Below, in pieces: positions 1 to 6,343 of a DNA stretch of 17,394 bases. Origin of the DNA: CAZHOV01 sp964534315 (GTDB lineage Bacteria; Bacteroidota; Bacteroidia; Chitinophagales; Saprospiraceae); NCBI GenBank assembly GCA_964534315.1, contig CAZHOV010000121.1:1-17394 (forward strand), written 5' to 3'. Position numbers and translations under genes: made by a program. A model generated the notes under the pieces. It made no database searches. It was not told the origin of the DNA and worked only from the letters and a program-made list of their open reading frames with translations. Each line of letters opens with the position of its first letter. Position 1 is the stretch's first letter.

Positions 1-1
1 C

Positions 2-91
2 GCACTGAAAGGGAATTCTATGCCCCATTTACTCGCTACTGCTAAATTATTCAAAGATCATAATCTTTCGCTTGCGAAAGATCAGTTATGA
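2..91 (+). CDS. Possible 3' end of an unidentified upstream gene
   Basis: One forward frame is open from the window edge to a TGA at 89-91 and reads as 29 plausible residues ending in SLAKDQL. Its codons resemble those of neighbouring genes, and it would end 58 bp before the ribD start, so an upstream co-directional gene is reasonable. The fragment is too short to assign to a family. A second forward frame is open only to 45 and is less convincing. The 20-bp palindrome at 63-82 lies inside this frame. This could equally be non-coding DNA. Confidence 0.3.
   Translation, partial: ALKGNSMPHLLATAKLFKDHNLSLAKDQL
63..82. repeat. Perfect 20-bp inverted repeat upstream of ribD
   Basis: The arms ATCTTTCGC and GCGAAAGAT (9 bp each) flank a 2-nt TT centre. 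The element lies about 70 bp before the ribD ATG. It could be an operator-like palindrome or a hairpin at the end of the upstream transcript. There is no T-run directly after it on the plus strand, so an intrinsic terminator in that direction is unlikely. Function is unknown. Confidence 0.5.
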
Positions 92-149
92 ATTTGAATT
101 TGAAGAAAAGCGGACTTTTGTATATTTACCACTAATATACAAACATTTT

Positions 150-1187
150 ATGTATAATCAAATTTTTTTACAACGCTGCGTAGATTTAGGGGGATTGGGA
201 AATGGGAAGGTTAGTCCTAATCCAATGGTTGGTGCCGTATTGGTTTATCAAAATCGCATTATCGGAGAGGGGTATCACCAAGCCTACGGTAGCAGCCATG
301 CTGAAGTAAATGCCGTTGCAAGCGTCCGCAGGCAAGATCGAAAATTAATTGATCAATCTACCCTTTACGTTTCGCTAGAACCTTGTTGTATTTATGGAAA
401 AACGCCTCCTTGCACGAATCTAATCATTGAACACAACATCCCCAAAGTCGTTATCGGAACACTCGATCACACCGCAGCGGTAGCCGGAAAAGGGGTGGAA
501 ATTTTGCAAAAAGCAGGAGTGGAGGTAGTGGTAGCTCAAGATATTCAACAAGTTAAGTGGATCAGCCGTATCAGAAATCACTTTGTCGACCAAAAACGTC
601 CGTACATTGTTTTAAAGGCAGCGCAAAGTTGCGACGGCTTTATGGGCTATACGGGAGAAGAGACCCCTATTTCGAATTCCCTAACCAAGCGCCTGGTCCA
701 CAAATGGCGCCATGAGTTTGATGCCATCATGGTAGGCACCAACACGGCAAGAATCGATAATCCCCGATTGACCAACAGGTTATTCTACGGCAGCTCCCCT
801 ACCCGCATCCTCCTCGACCGTCACCTTTCCCTCTCAACCGAGCTCCATCTTTTTGACGGTTCGGTTAAAACAATCATCTTTTATGAAGACGGCACAGCAC
901 CGCAAAGGAACAATTGCTCCTACGTCAAAATTACTTTTGACGAGCATCTGCTATCCAATCTTTTTCACCGACTAGCAGAAGAAAAAATTACCTCGGTATT
1001 GGTTGAAGGCGGCCCTACCCTGCTCAATAGGCTAATCAAACTACAACTTTGGGAAGAAACCCGGGTCATTACCAATACCAATTTATATCTTTCAGATGGC
1101 TTACCTACCCCAAAACTTACTGACGGCCAACATCTTCAGGCGTATACCGTTGGTACCGACCGTATCGACGTTTTCGTCCGGAGTTAA
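150..1187 (+). CDS. ribD: Bifunctional riboflavin biosynthesis protein RibD (deaminase/reductase)
   Basis: RibD catalyses two consecutive cytosolic steps of riboflavin synthesis: deamination of the diaminopyrimidinone phosphate made from GTP, then NADPH-dependent reduction of the ribosyl side chain. The N-terminal half carries the zinc deaminase motif: HAE at residues 50-52, then PC at 78-79 and the second cysteine at 88 within GKTPPC. The C-terminal half starts near residue 150 (RPYIVLKAAQSCDGF) and has the reductase motifs MVGTNTARIDNPRLT and LVEGGPTLLN. At 345 residues the protein is full length for the family. The ATG at 150 is chosen because an upstream TTG at 72 would add 26 non-conserved residues and lies inside a palindrome. 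No FMN riboswitch is visible in the short upstream region. The neighbours are unrelated to riboflavin, so the gene appears to stand alone. Confidence 0.95.
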   Translation: MYNQIFLQRCVDLGGLGNGKVSPNPMVGAVLVYQNRIIGEGYHQAYGSSHAEVNAVASVRRQDRKLIDQSTLYVSLEPCCIYGKTPPCTNLIIEHNIPKVVIGTLDHTAAVAGKGVEILQKAGVEVVVAQDIQQVKWISRIRNHFVDQKRPYIVLKAAQSCDGFMGYTGEETPISNSLTKRLVHKWRHEFDAIMVGTNTARIDNPRLTNRLFYGSSPTRILLDRHLSLSTELHLFDGSVKTIIFYEDGTAPQRNNCSYVKITFDEHLLSNLFHRLAEEKITSVLVEGGPTLLNRLIKLQLWEETRVITNTNLYLSDGLPTPKLTDGQHLQAYTVGTDRIDVFVRS

Positions 1188-1238
1188 GTTCTGTTAAACT
1201 TATTATAAAATATCTTATGCAGATCACATTGTATCTGG

Positions 1239-1246
1239 TATTTTTG
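1239..1246 (+). promoter_or_regulatory. Candidate -7 element for the thioredoxin-like gene
   Basis: TATTTTTG matches the Bacteroidota -7 consensus TAnnTTTG and lies about 59 bp before the ATG at 1305. No good TTG sits 17-23 bp upstream; the nearest TTG (1229-1231) is too close. This is a partial match only. A start near 1253 would make the GTG at 1254 leaderless, which favours the ATG at 1305 as the start codon. Confidence 0.35.
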
Positions 1247-1304
1247 TTAATTAGTGAGTCGTAAGAAAATTACTGAATTACACAAAATATATAACATACT
1301 AGTA

Positions 1305-1889
1305 ATGAGAAGCAGGTTTTCAGGAGATTCAATAATCACCACGATTTCTATAGGAATACTCTTCATCTTTTTTAATACCGCCTTAGTAGCGCAATCGGAA
1401 GTCAACTGGCTTTCCTGGGAAGAAGCCATGAAACTTTCCCAGATAGAAAAGCGGAAAGTGTTCGTGGATGTCTATACCGACTGGTGCGGATGGTGCAAAC
1501 GCATGGACAAAACAACCTTTGATCATCCTGCGATCGCCGATTTCCTCAATGATAACTTCTATTGCATCAAATTCGATGCAGAGCAAAAGGAACCGATTTC
1601 CTTAAATGGCAAAACTTATCGCTACGTAAAAAACGGAAAAAGAGGCTATCATGAACTGGCTGCAAAAATTATGAATAGCAGGCTTAGTTTTCCAACTACC
1701 GTTTTTCTGGACGAAAATTTCAGGGTTATTCAACCCATTGCCGGATATAAATCACCTGAAATATTCGAGGTGATCATTTCTTATTTTGCTACCGATAGTT
1801 TCAAAACTACCCCTTGGGCGGTTTACGAAAAAAACTACAAACCTCAAAAAAAAGAAAAAGGTGGTTTTGTTGAAAAAGGTGGTAACTAA
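1305..1889 (+). CDS. Exported thioredoxin-fold protein with WCGWCK active site
   Basis: This is a 194-residue thioredoxin-like protein of the periplasmic DUF255/Thioredoxin_7-like type. The N-terminus is a signal peptide (hydrophobic core at about residues 10-27, likely cleavage after ALVA). The mature part has the redox motif WCGWCK at 60-65, preceded by the typical KVFVDVYTDW strand. The cis-proline region is SFPTTVFLDE, with Pro130. A thiol-disulfide oxidoreductase or reductase role in the cell envelope is expected, but the substrate is unknown. The ATG at 1305 is preferred over the GTG at 1254 because it puts the signal peptide at the N-terminus. The tail is lysine/glycine-rich and low complexity. 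The gene ends only 2 bp from the convergent HerA-like gene, so the two transcripts must overlap or share termination signals. Confidence 0.88.
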   Translation: MRSRFSGDSIITTISIGILFIFFNTALVAQSEVNWLSWEEAMKLSQIEKRKVFVDVYTDWCGWCKRMDKTTFDHPAIADFLNDNFYCIKFDAEQKEPISLNGKTYRYVKNGKRGYHELAAKIMNSRLSFPTTVFLDENFRVIQPIAGYKSPEIFEVIISYFATDSFKTTPWAVYEKNYKPQKKEKGGFVEKGGN

Positions 1890-1891
1890 GC

Positions 1892-3460
1892 CTAAAACCA
1901 ACTAGATTTTTTTCTTCTCCTTTTAGTCGTACTTACCCCCAAAACACCTAACAAGCCTCTGGTCAGTTCTCTTGCTACAGTCCGCCCGATTTGGCGGGTT
2001 GTCGTGCTGTTGAGCACTTGTTCAAACATCGATTTTTCTCTTCGGGTAGATCTGCGGGCCTTTTCGCGTTGATCGCGCATCGTTTCCTGGTGACTTTCGG
2101 ATTGCGCTTCTTCGATTTTCCCGGTCAGAATCTCATGGGCGCTTTCGCGGTCTATTGATTTGTTGTATTTGGGAATCAGTTTGGATTTACCAGCTAATTG
2201 ATCAATCTCTGATTTGGTAAGCACATCCATGCGAGACTGAGGCGCCCGGAGAAGCGTATGTGCTAATGGCGTAGGGATCCCTTTCTCGTTTAACACCGAA
2301 ACCAGGGCCTCTCCTATACCGAGCTCAGTCAGCAACTTCTCCACATCGTAATAGTCAGTCAGCGGATAGTTTTGAGCCGTGAGCTTTATTGCTTTTCGAT
2401 CCTTGGCGGTAAAGGCCCTCAAGGCATGCTGAATTTTCAGCCCCAATTGGCTGAGTACGCTTTCGGGAATATCCGTAGGATTTTGAGTAATAAAAAACAA
2501 ACCAACCCCCTTAGAGCGAATTAGCTTTACGATCACCTCGATCTGTTCTAATAACGCATCAGAAGCCTTGTCAAAGATCAAGTGGGCTTCATCGATAAAG
2601 ATAGCGAGTTTTGGTTTAGGCAAATCCCCCTCTTCCGGGAAGGTGGCATAGACTTCGGCCAGCAGTTGTAACATAAAGGTGGAAAATAACTTGGGCTTAT
2701 CCTGTATATCGGTCAAGCGCAAAATTGAAACGACTCCTTTGCCCTCATTATTAACCTGCAGCAGATCATCCACTTCGAACGAAGGTTCTCCAAAGAAACG
2801 CTCTGCTCCTTGTTGTTCCAATTCAATAATTCTCCGCATAATTGCTCCCACCGAAGCGGTAGAGATCCTCCCGTATTCTTTTACAAATTCATCCTTCCCC
2901 TCATTGGTAACATATTGGAGGGTCTTTTTCAGGTCTTCCAAATCCACCAAGGGCAGTTGCTGATCGTCGCAGTATTTGAAGATAACTGCTATTACGCCCG
3001 TTTGGGTACCGTTAAGGCCAAGCATTTTAGAGAACAAGGTCGGACCAAATTCGAGGACTGTAGCTCTAAGCCGGGCGCCTTTCTCATCGGAGAGCGATAA
3101 AAATTCGATCGGACTACCTGAAGCTTCGAACGGGATACCGATCTTTTGGTGCCGTTCATCAATTTTGGGATGGCCGGCACTCGGTACCGCAATGCCACTC
3201 AGGTCACCCTTCACGTCCATAATAATAGAGGGAACGCCTTCTGAAGAAAGCTGCTCGGCAAGGATTTGGAGTGTTTTAGTTTTACCGGTACCGGTAGCCC
3301 CTGCGATCAGGCCGTGACGGTTCATCATTTCCAATGGGATCCTTACCAGCGTATCGACCAATGCGGTTTTTTCCAACATGGCGCCGCCAAGTACCATACT
3401 GTGTCCTTCGAAAGTGTATCCTTCTTTAATATGCTCTATGAAGCTCTTTTTTTCTGCCAT
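1892..3460 (-). CDS. HerA/YjgR-like ATPase (DUF853)
   Basis: This 522-residue cytosolic P-loop ATPase belongs to the HerA/FtsK superfamily, in the DUF853 family that includes E. coli YjgR. Walker A is GATGTGKT at 54-61. Walker B is LAIFIDEAH at 285-293, followed by the family's FFITQNPTDIPE sensor region. The basic C-terminal tail (RTVARELTRGLLGVLG, then KRRRKK) is typical of the family. Archaeal HerA works with the nuclease NurA in DNA-end resection; the role of the bacterial DUF853 proteins is not settled. The gene lies 22 bp downstream of a nuclease gene on the same strand, so co-transcription is likely, but a physical partnership is inference. The length is normal and no key residue is missing. 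Confidence 0.92.
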   Translation of the reverse strand: MAEKKSFIEHIKEGYTFEGHSMVLGGAMLEKTALVDTLVRIPLEMMNRHGLIAGATGTGKTKTLQILAEQLSSEGVPSIIMDVKGDLSGIAVPSAGHPKIDERHQKIGIPFEASGSPIEFLSLSDEKGARLRATVLEFGPTLFSKMLGLNGTQTGVIAVIFKYCDDQQLPLVDLEDLKKTLQYVTNEGKDEFVKEYGRISTASVGAIMRRIIELEQQGAERFFGEPSFEVDDLLQVNNEGKGVVSILRLTDIQDKPKLFSTFMLQLLAEVYATFPEEGDLPKPKLAIFIDEAHLIFDKASDALLEQIEVIVKLIRSKGVGLFFITQNPTDIPESVLSQLGLKIQHALRAFTAKDRKAIKLTAQNYPLTDYYDVEKLLTELGIGEALVSVLNEKGIPTPLAHTLLRAPQSRMDVLTKSEIDQLAGKSKLIPKYNKSIDRESAHEILTGKIEEAQSESHQETMRDQREKARRSTRREKSMFEQVLNSTTTRQIGRTVARELTRGLLGVLGVSTTKRRRKKSSWF

Positions 3461-3482
3461 TATAGTTAATTATATAAGTTCC

Positions 3483-4430
3483 TTAATCAGGTCGTATTTT
3501 TTGTTGATTCCAGTCTTTGACCCGTTCCTCGTATTTTTCGTAATTCATAGGCCAAAGGTCAGTATCGATTGTATTTTCCAATTTCTCCTCTAATTCATCA
3601 TCCACAACATTCGGGAAAAAATCAATATTCGTTATCCGTTCGATCTCATCTATGGAGACGGCATATTCGCCCAGCGGTTTCACGCTCACTTCATTAGGAA
3701 TGAAAAAGCCAATACCTTTCAAGCCAGGCTCGGTAATATCGAGGATAACCTTATAAAACGCATCGGGAACAGAGACGTCATTGCCTCCAATTCGTTCCCG
3801 TATATTTTCATTCAAAACTGGACCGGTGACCACATAAAGGTGGTTGAACTTTCGGGCCCAATCTCTGACATTTTCCTCCAGTTCTCTCCAGATTCCAACA
3901 TTAAAGTTATGAATCTGTGGAGAGATATTGCTCATGTAAAAGGTCGTGGACATAGATTCTTCCGAAAATGCCATGTCACCCGCCGGCACCAGGTGCCCTC
4001 TGTCGTAGCCAGTCCCCCGGTAATCTCTGGTAGAAGCAGATGCATACCGTATTTTTGGATCGGGCCGGTAATTATCGGAGCGCTCCACCCAGGGTTGATT
4101 AAGCGATTCCCGGGTTAACTCATAGGCTACCCATTCGGCTTGTTCGTGCTCTTCGATGTAAAATAAAGAAAAATATTTGTGATTCACCAATTGACCTTCC
4201 ATTGAGGATTCCGGGAAAAAATAGGTGGGCGTATAATCTTCCTCTTTTGGGAGGTCTTGGACTTCCTGATTATCCTGGGTTTGAGGTTGTTCAGGCTGTT
4301 CTTCCCCCCCCAGGAAGAGGTTGAATATCCAAAATAAACCACCAATGAGCGCTGCAAATAGTGTAAATTTGATCGCAGTGCCTCCGGCTCCCATACTTTG
4401 TTTGGTGTGATTTCTACGAAATTTTGCCAT
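3483..4430 (-). CDS. Membrane-anchored DNA/RNA non-specific endonuclease (NUC1 family)
   Basis: This is a 315-residue beta-beta-alpha-Me nuclease of the Endonuclease_NS family, related to Serratia nuclease and EndoG. The catalytic motif DRGHLVPAGD starts at residue 143, with His146 as the general base. The metal-binding helix region has Asn177 and Glu185 at the 8-residue spacing seen in Serratia nuclease. Residues 1-20 are basic, followed by a single membrane segment at about 21-40 and then an acidic Glu/Gln-rich linker (41-65). The catalytic domain is therefore probably tethered at the inner membrane and faces the periplasm. No immunity protein gene is visible next to it, which is consistent with a periplasmic enzyme. 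It is the first gene of a probable two-gene unit with the HerA-like ATPase. A run of eight G on the coding strand lies at the membrane/linker junction. Confidence 0.92.
   Translation of the reverse strand: MAKFRRNHTKQSMGAGGTAIKFTLFAALIGGLFWIFNLFLGGEEQPEQPQTQDNQEVQDLPKEEDYTPTYFFPESSMEGQLVNHKYFSLFYIEEHEQAEWVAYELTRESLNQPWVERSDNYRPDPKIRYASASTRDYRGTGYDRGHLVPAGDMAFSEESMSTTFYMSNISPQIHNFNVGIWRELEENVRDWARKFNHLYVVTGPVLNENIRERIGGNDVSVPDAFYKVILDITEPGLKGIGFFIPNEVSVKPLGEYAVSIDEIERITNIDFFPNVVDDELEEKLENTIDTDLWPMNYEKYEERVKDWNQQKIRPD
4314..4321. repeat. Homopolymer of 8 C (8 G in the nuclease coding strand)
   Basis: Eight consecutive C on the plus strand encode Leu-Gly-Gly (CTG GGG GGG) at residues 40-42 of the nuclease, exactly between the membrane segment and the acidic linker. 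A one-base slip here would frameshift the gene before its catalytic domain. The run is visible; slippage is only a possibility. Confidence 0.6.
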
Positions 4431-4529
4431 ATAAAATACTAATTTTCAGCTTCATCTGTAACGTCAGCTAAGCTATTTAATAACTTTATTATCAATTAAT
4501 TAAATTATAAACGTACAAGTTACTTAAAA

Positions 4530-4578
4530 AGGTAAAATTCAGGAAATCCAATCGCATCCATCCTGAATATTTTTACCT
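4530..4578. repeat. Interrupted inverted repeat in the divergent promoter region
   Basis: The arm AGGTAAAATTCAGGA (4530-4544) pairs with TCCTGAATATTTTTACCT (4561-4578), with a 3-nt bulge in the second arm and a 16-nt spacer. It lies in the 243-bp region between the divergent nuclease and outer-membrane protein genes. It may be a transcription-factor site or a hairpin in one leader transcript. The rest of this region is AT-rich and shows no convincing TAnnTTTG promoter on either strand. Confidence 0.45.
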
Positions 4579-4673
4579 GATAACATATTTATGAAAAAAA
4601 GCAAAAGCTTCCTTTCCGGGTTTGCCAAAATATGGCTAAGTTAGACCTTCAAATAATTCATAACCCGAAACAC

Positions 4674-5492
4674 ATGAGACCGGTTATCTTTTTGTTGTGC
4701 ATTTTTCCCTTTTTACTTCCCGCTCAAAATTATGATTTACCTCCTGCTGGTGCAAAGGGAGCAGCGATGGGAAATACCGGCCTGACATTCACGGATATTC
4801 ATAGCGGAATCAGCAATCAAGCCGGCCTGGCTTATCTAAAAGCACCTGCTGTAAGCGTTGGCGCTCACCAGAAATTTCTGATCAACGATCTTCAGCTATT
4901 CACGCTAATGGCCGCCTACCCTACCCAGTCTGGTACTTTTGGGCTCCAAGTCAATTATTTCGGGTTCGATCTATATAATGAGCAAAAAATTGGTATCGCT
5001 TACAGCCGCCGGCTTTTTGATAATTTATCGATAGGCGCTCAGATTGATTTTTTAAATACCCGGATCGAAGAATTTGGTAGTAAAGGCTTGTTTACCTTTG
5101 AATTGGGGCTGCAGGCCAAGGTCCTTGAAGACCTTTACATTGGAGCTCATATCTACAATCCTATTCGTCAGGAAATTGTTGAGGACGAGTTCTTGCCCAC
5201 TATTTTCTCTTTAGGTCTGGGGTATATTCCATCTGAAAAAGTAGAAGTACTAATTGAGGTACAGAAAAACATCGATTTTCCGGTCAGTTTTCGTTTCGGA
5301 TTGCAGTACACACCTATCCAGGAATTAATGCTCCGGACGGGGTTTCAGACGGAGTCTACCCAATTCTCCATGGGAGCGGGTTATGTCATCAAAAAATTAT
5401 TGGTCATCGATATTGCAGCCAATTATCACCAGATTCTCGGATTCACCCCCAGCGTTGGGCTGACCTATCAAATCCAAAAAAAATCGACATGA
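4674..5492 (+). CDS. Outer-membrane beta-barrel protein (PorV/PorQ-like)
   Basis: This 272-residue predicted outer-membrane protein starts with a signal peptide (MRPVIFLLCIFPFLLPAQ, cleavage near LPA/QN). The first mature segment, GAKGAAMGNTGLTF followed by the SNQAGLAYL signature, resembles the N-terminus of PorV/PorQ/UPF0164-type barrels (consensus GARxxAMGGA...NPAGLA). The rest alternates short hydrophobic strands with turns (for example FTFELGLQAKV, SFRFGLQYTP, FSMGAGYVI) and ends with a strand, GLTYQI, near the C-terminus. The exact role is unknown. PorV and PorQ proper belong to the T9SS shuttle machinery, but this could be a paralogue. The ATG at 4674 places the signal peptide correctly; an earlier in-frame ATG at 4632 would bury it. 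The stop codon overlaps the start of mqnB (ATGA), which indicates translational coupling. Confidence 0.78.
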   Translation: MRPVIFLLCIFPFLLPAQNYDLPPAGAKGAAMGNTGLTFTDIHSGISNQAGLAYLKAPAVSVGAHQKFLINDLQLFTLMAAYPTQSGTFGLQVNYFGFDLYNEQKIGIAYSRRLFDNLSIGAQIDFLNTRIEEFGSKGLFTFELGLQAKVLEDLYIGAHIYNPIRQEIVEDEFLPTIFSLGLGYIPSEKVEVLIEVQKNIDFPVSFRFGLQYTPIQELMLRTGFQTESTQFSMGAGYVIKKLLVIDIAANYHQILGFTPSVGLTYQIQKKST

Positions 5493-6172
5493 ATATCGTA
5501 CTGGTATCCGCAACCCCTTTTGAAATAGCTCCGATCAATCAGTATTTGTTAGAGCATTTTCAGCAAAAGGGGCTTTACACGTTTCAAAAAGGGGCGCTTA
5601 CCGTTCATTTAATCGTCACGGGGGTTGGTCAGGTAGCTACGACTTTTCATTTGACCGATTTTTTTCACGAGCATAAGGATATTGACTTAGCCATAAATGC
5701 GGGTATAGCAGGCACGTTTAATCGGGACTGGAAGATTGGCGATGTCGTGCATATTACCAAGGAGCGATTCGGCGATTTGGGCGTGGAAGAAAAAGACAGC
5801 GCATTTACTGATATTTTTGAGTTGGAGCTAATTGGTGCCGATCAATTTCCCTTTAAAGACGGATGGATGGTGAATGAAGACACCGAGTCCTTTAAGTTTT
5901 TGCCCGTTGCTTCTGGAATAACGGTGAACAAGGTACATGGAGCGGAGAAAAGCATTGAAGCTATTGCTGCTAAATACCAGGCCGACATGGAAACGATGGA
6001 AGGAGCCGCTTTTTTTTACGTTTGTCTTCAGCGGCAAGTCTCGTTTTTAGCCATTCGGGGTATCTCCAATTACGTGGAGCCCCGCAACCGGGATAGCTGG
6101 GATATTCCCCTTGCCATCAATAATTTGAATGAGGTTTTAGTAAAGATTATTGGGCCATTGGAGGGTGGTTAG
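5489..6172 (+). CDS. mqnB: Futalosine hydrolase
   Basis: MqnB removes the base from futalosine to give dehypoxanthinyl futalosine in the chorismate-derived futalosine route to menaquinone, the respiratory quinone of most Bacteroidota. The 227-residue protein has the MTA/SAH-nucleosidase fold: strand MNIVLVSATPFEI, NAGIAGTF at 70-77, GDLGVE at 95-100, the ETMEGAAFF motif at 168-176 with the ribose-binding Glu, and RGISNYVEPRNRDSW at 190-204, the signature that separates MqnB from MTA/SAH nucleosidases. The length is normal. It overlaps the upstream barrel gene by 4 nt, and no other menaquinone gene is in the window. It is convergent with the T9SS-exported protein gene downstream. Confidence 0.92.
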   Translation: MNIVLVSATPFEIAPINQYLLEHFQQKGLYTFQKGALTVHLIVTGVGQVATTFHLTDFFHEHKDIDLAINAGIAGTFNRDWKIGDVVHITKERFGDLGVEEKDSAFTDIFELELIGADQFPFKDGWMVNEDTESFKFLPVASGITVNKVHGAEKSIEAIAAKYQADMETMEGAAFFYVCLQRQVSFLAIRGISNYVEPRNRDSWDIPLAINNLNEVLVKIIGPLEGG

Positions 6173-6228
6173 AAAGGAGTGAAGGAGATTGTTTTATTTT
6201 TTGTTTAGGTGTTGAGTTGTTGATGCAT

Positions 6229-6252
6229 CTAGGAACGCTGCCACCTAGTTTT
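6229..6252 (+). terminator. Weak candidate terminator after mqnB
   Basis: CTAGG (6229-6233) can pair with CCTAG (6244-6248) and is followed directly by TTTT. The 5-bp stem and 10-nt loop make this weak. It lies 57 bp after the mqnB stop, in the gap between convergent genes, where a terminator is expected. Confidence 0.3.
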
Positions 6253-6265
6253 GGTTTAAAAGGTA

Positions 6266-6282
6266 TCAGTCCTTCAGACTGA
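6266..6282. repeat. Small hairpin related to one at 8213-8231
   Basis: TCAGTC and GACTGA form a perfect 6-bp stem around the loop CTTCA. The surrounding sequence (GGTATCAGTCCTTCAGACTG) resembles the hairpin in the second non-coding stretch (GGTGTCAGTCCCTACGGGCC), which suggests copies of one dispersed element. The rest of the 171-bp gap holds a short pyrimidine-rich near-repeat with GTCCTC three times (6302-6331). Confidence 0.45.
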
Positions 6283-6343
6283 ATGAAATGTTAAGTGTCT
6301 TGTCCTCTTGTCCTCCGGATGTCTGGTCCTCTCGTCTACACCA

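Noticed and set aside
1..149. FMN riboswitch upstream of ribD
   Set aside because: No conserved RFN-element core (such as AGGAUAUG-like or GAUCCGGU-like segments) is present in the available upstream sequence.
2679..3317. Plus-strand open frames opposite the HerA-like gene
   Set aside because: They are antisense shadows of a clear ATPase gene with intact Walker motifs.
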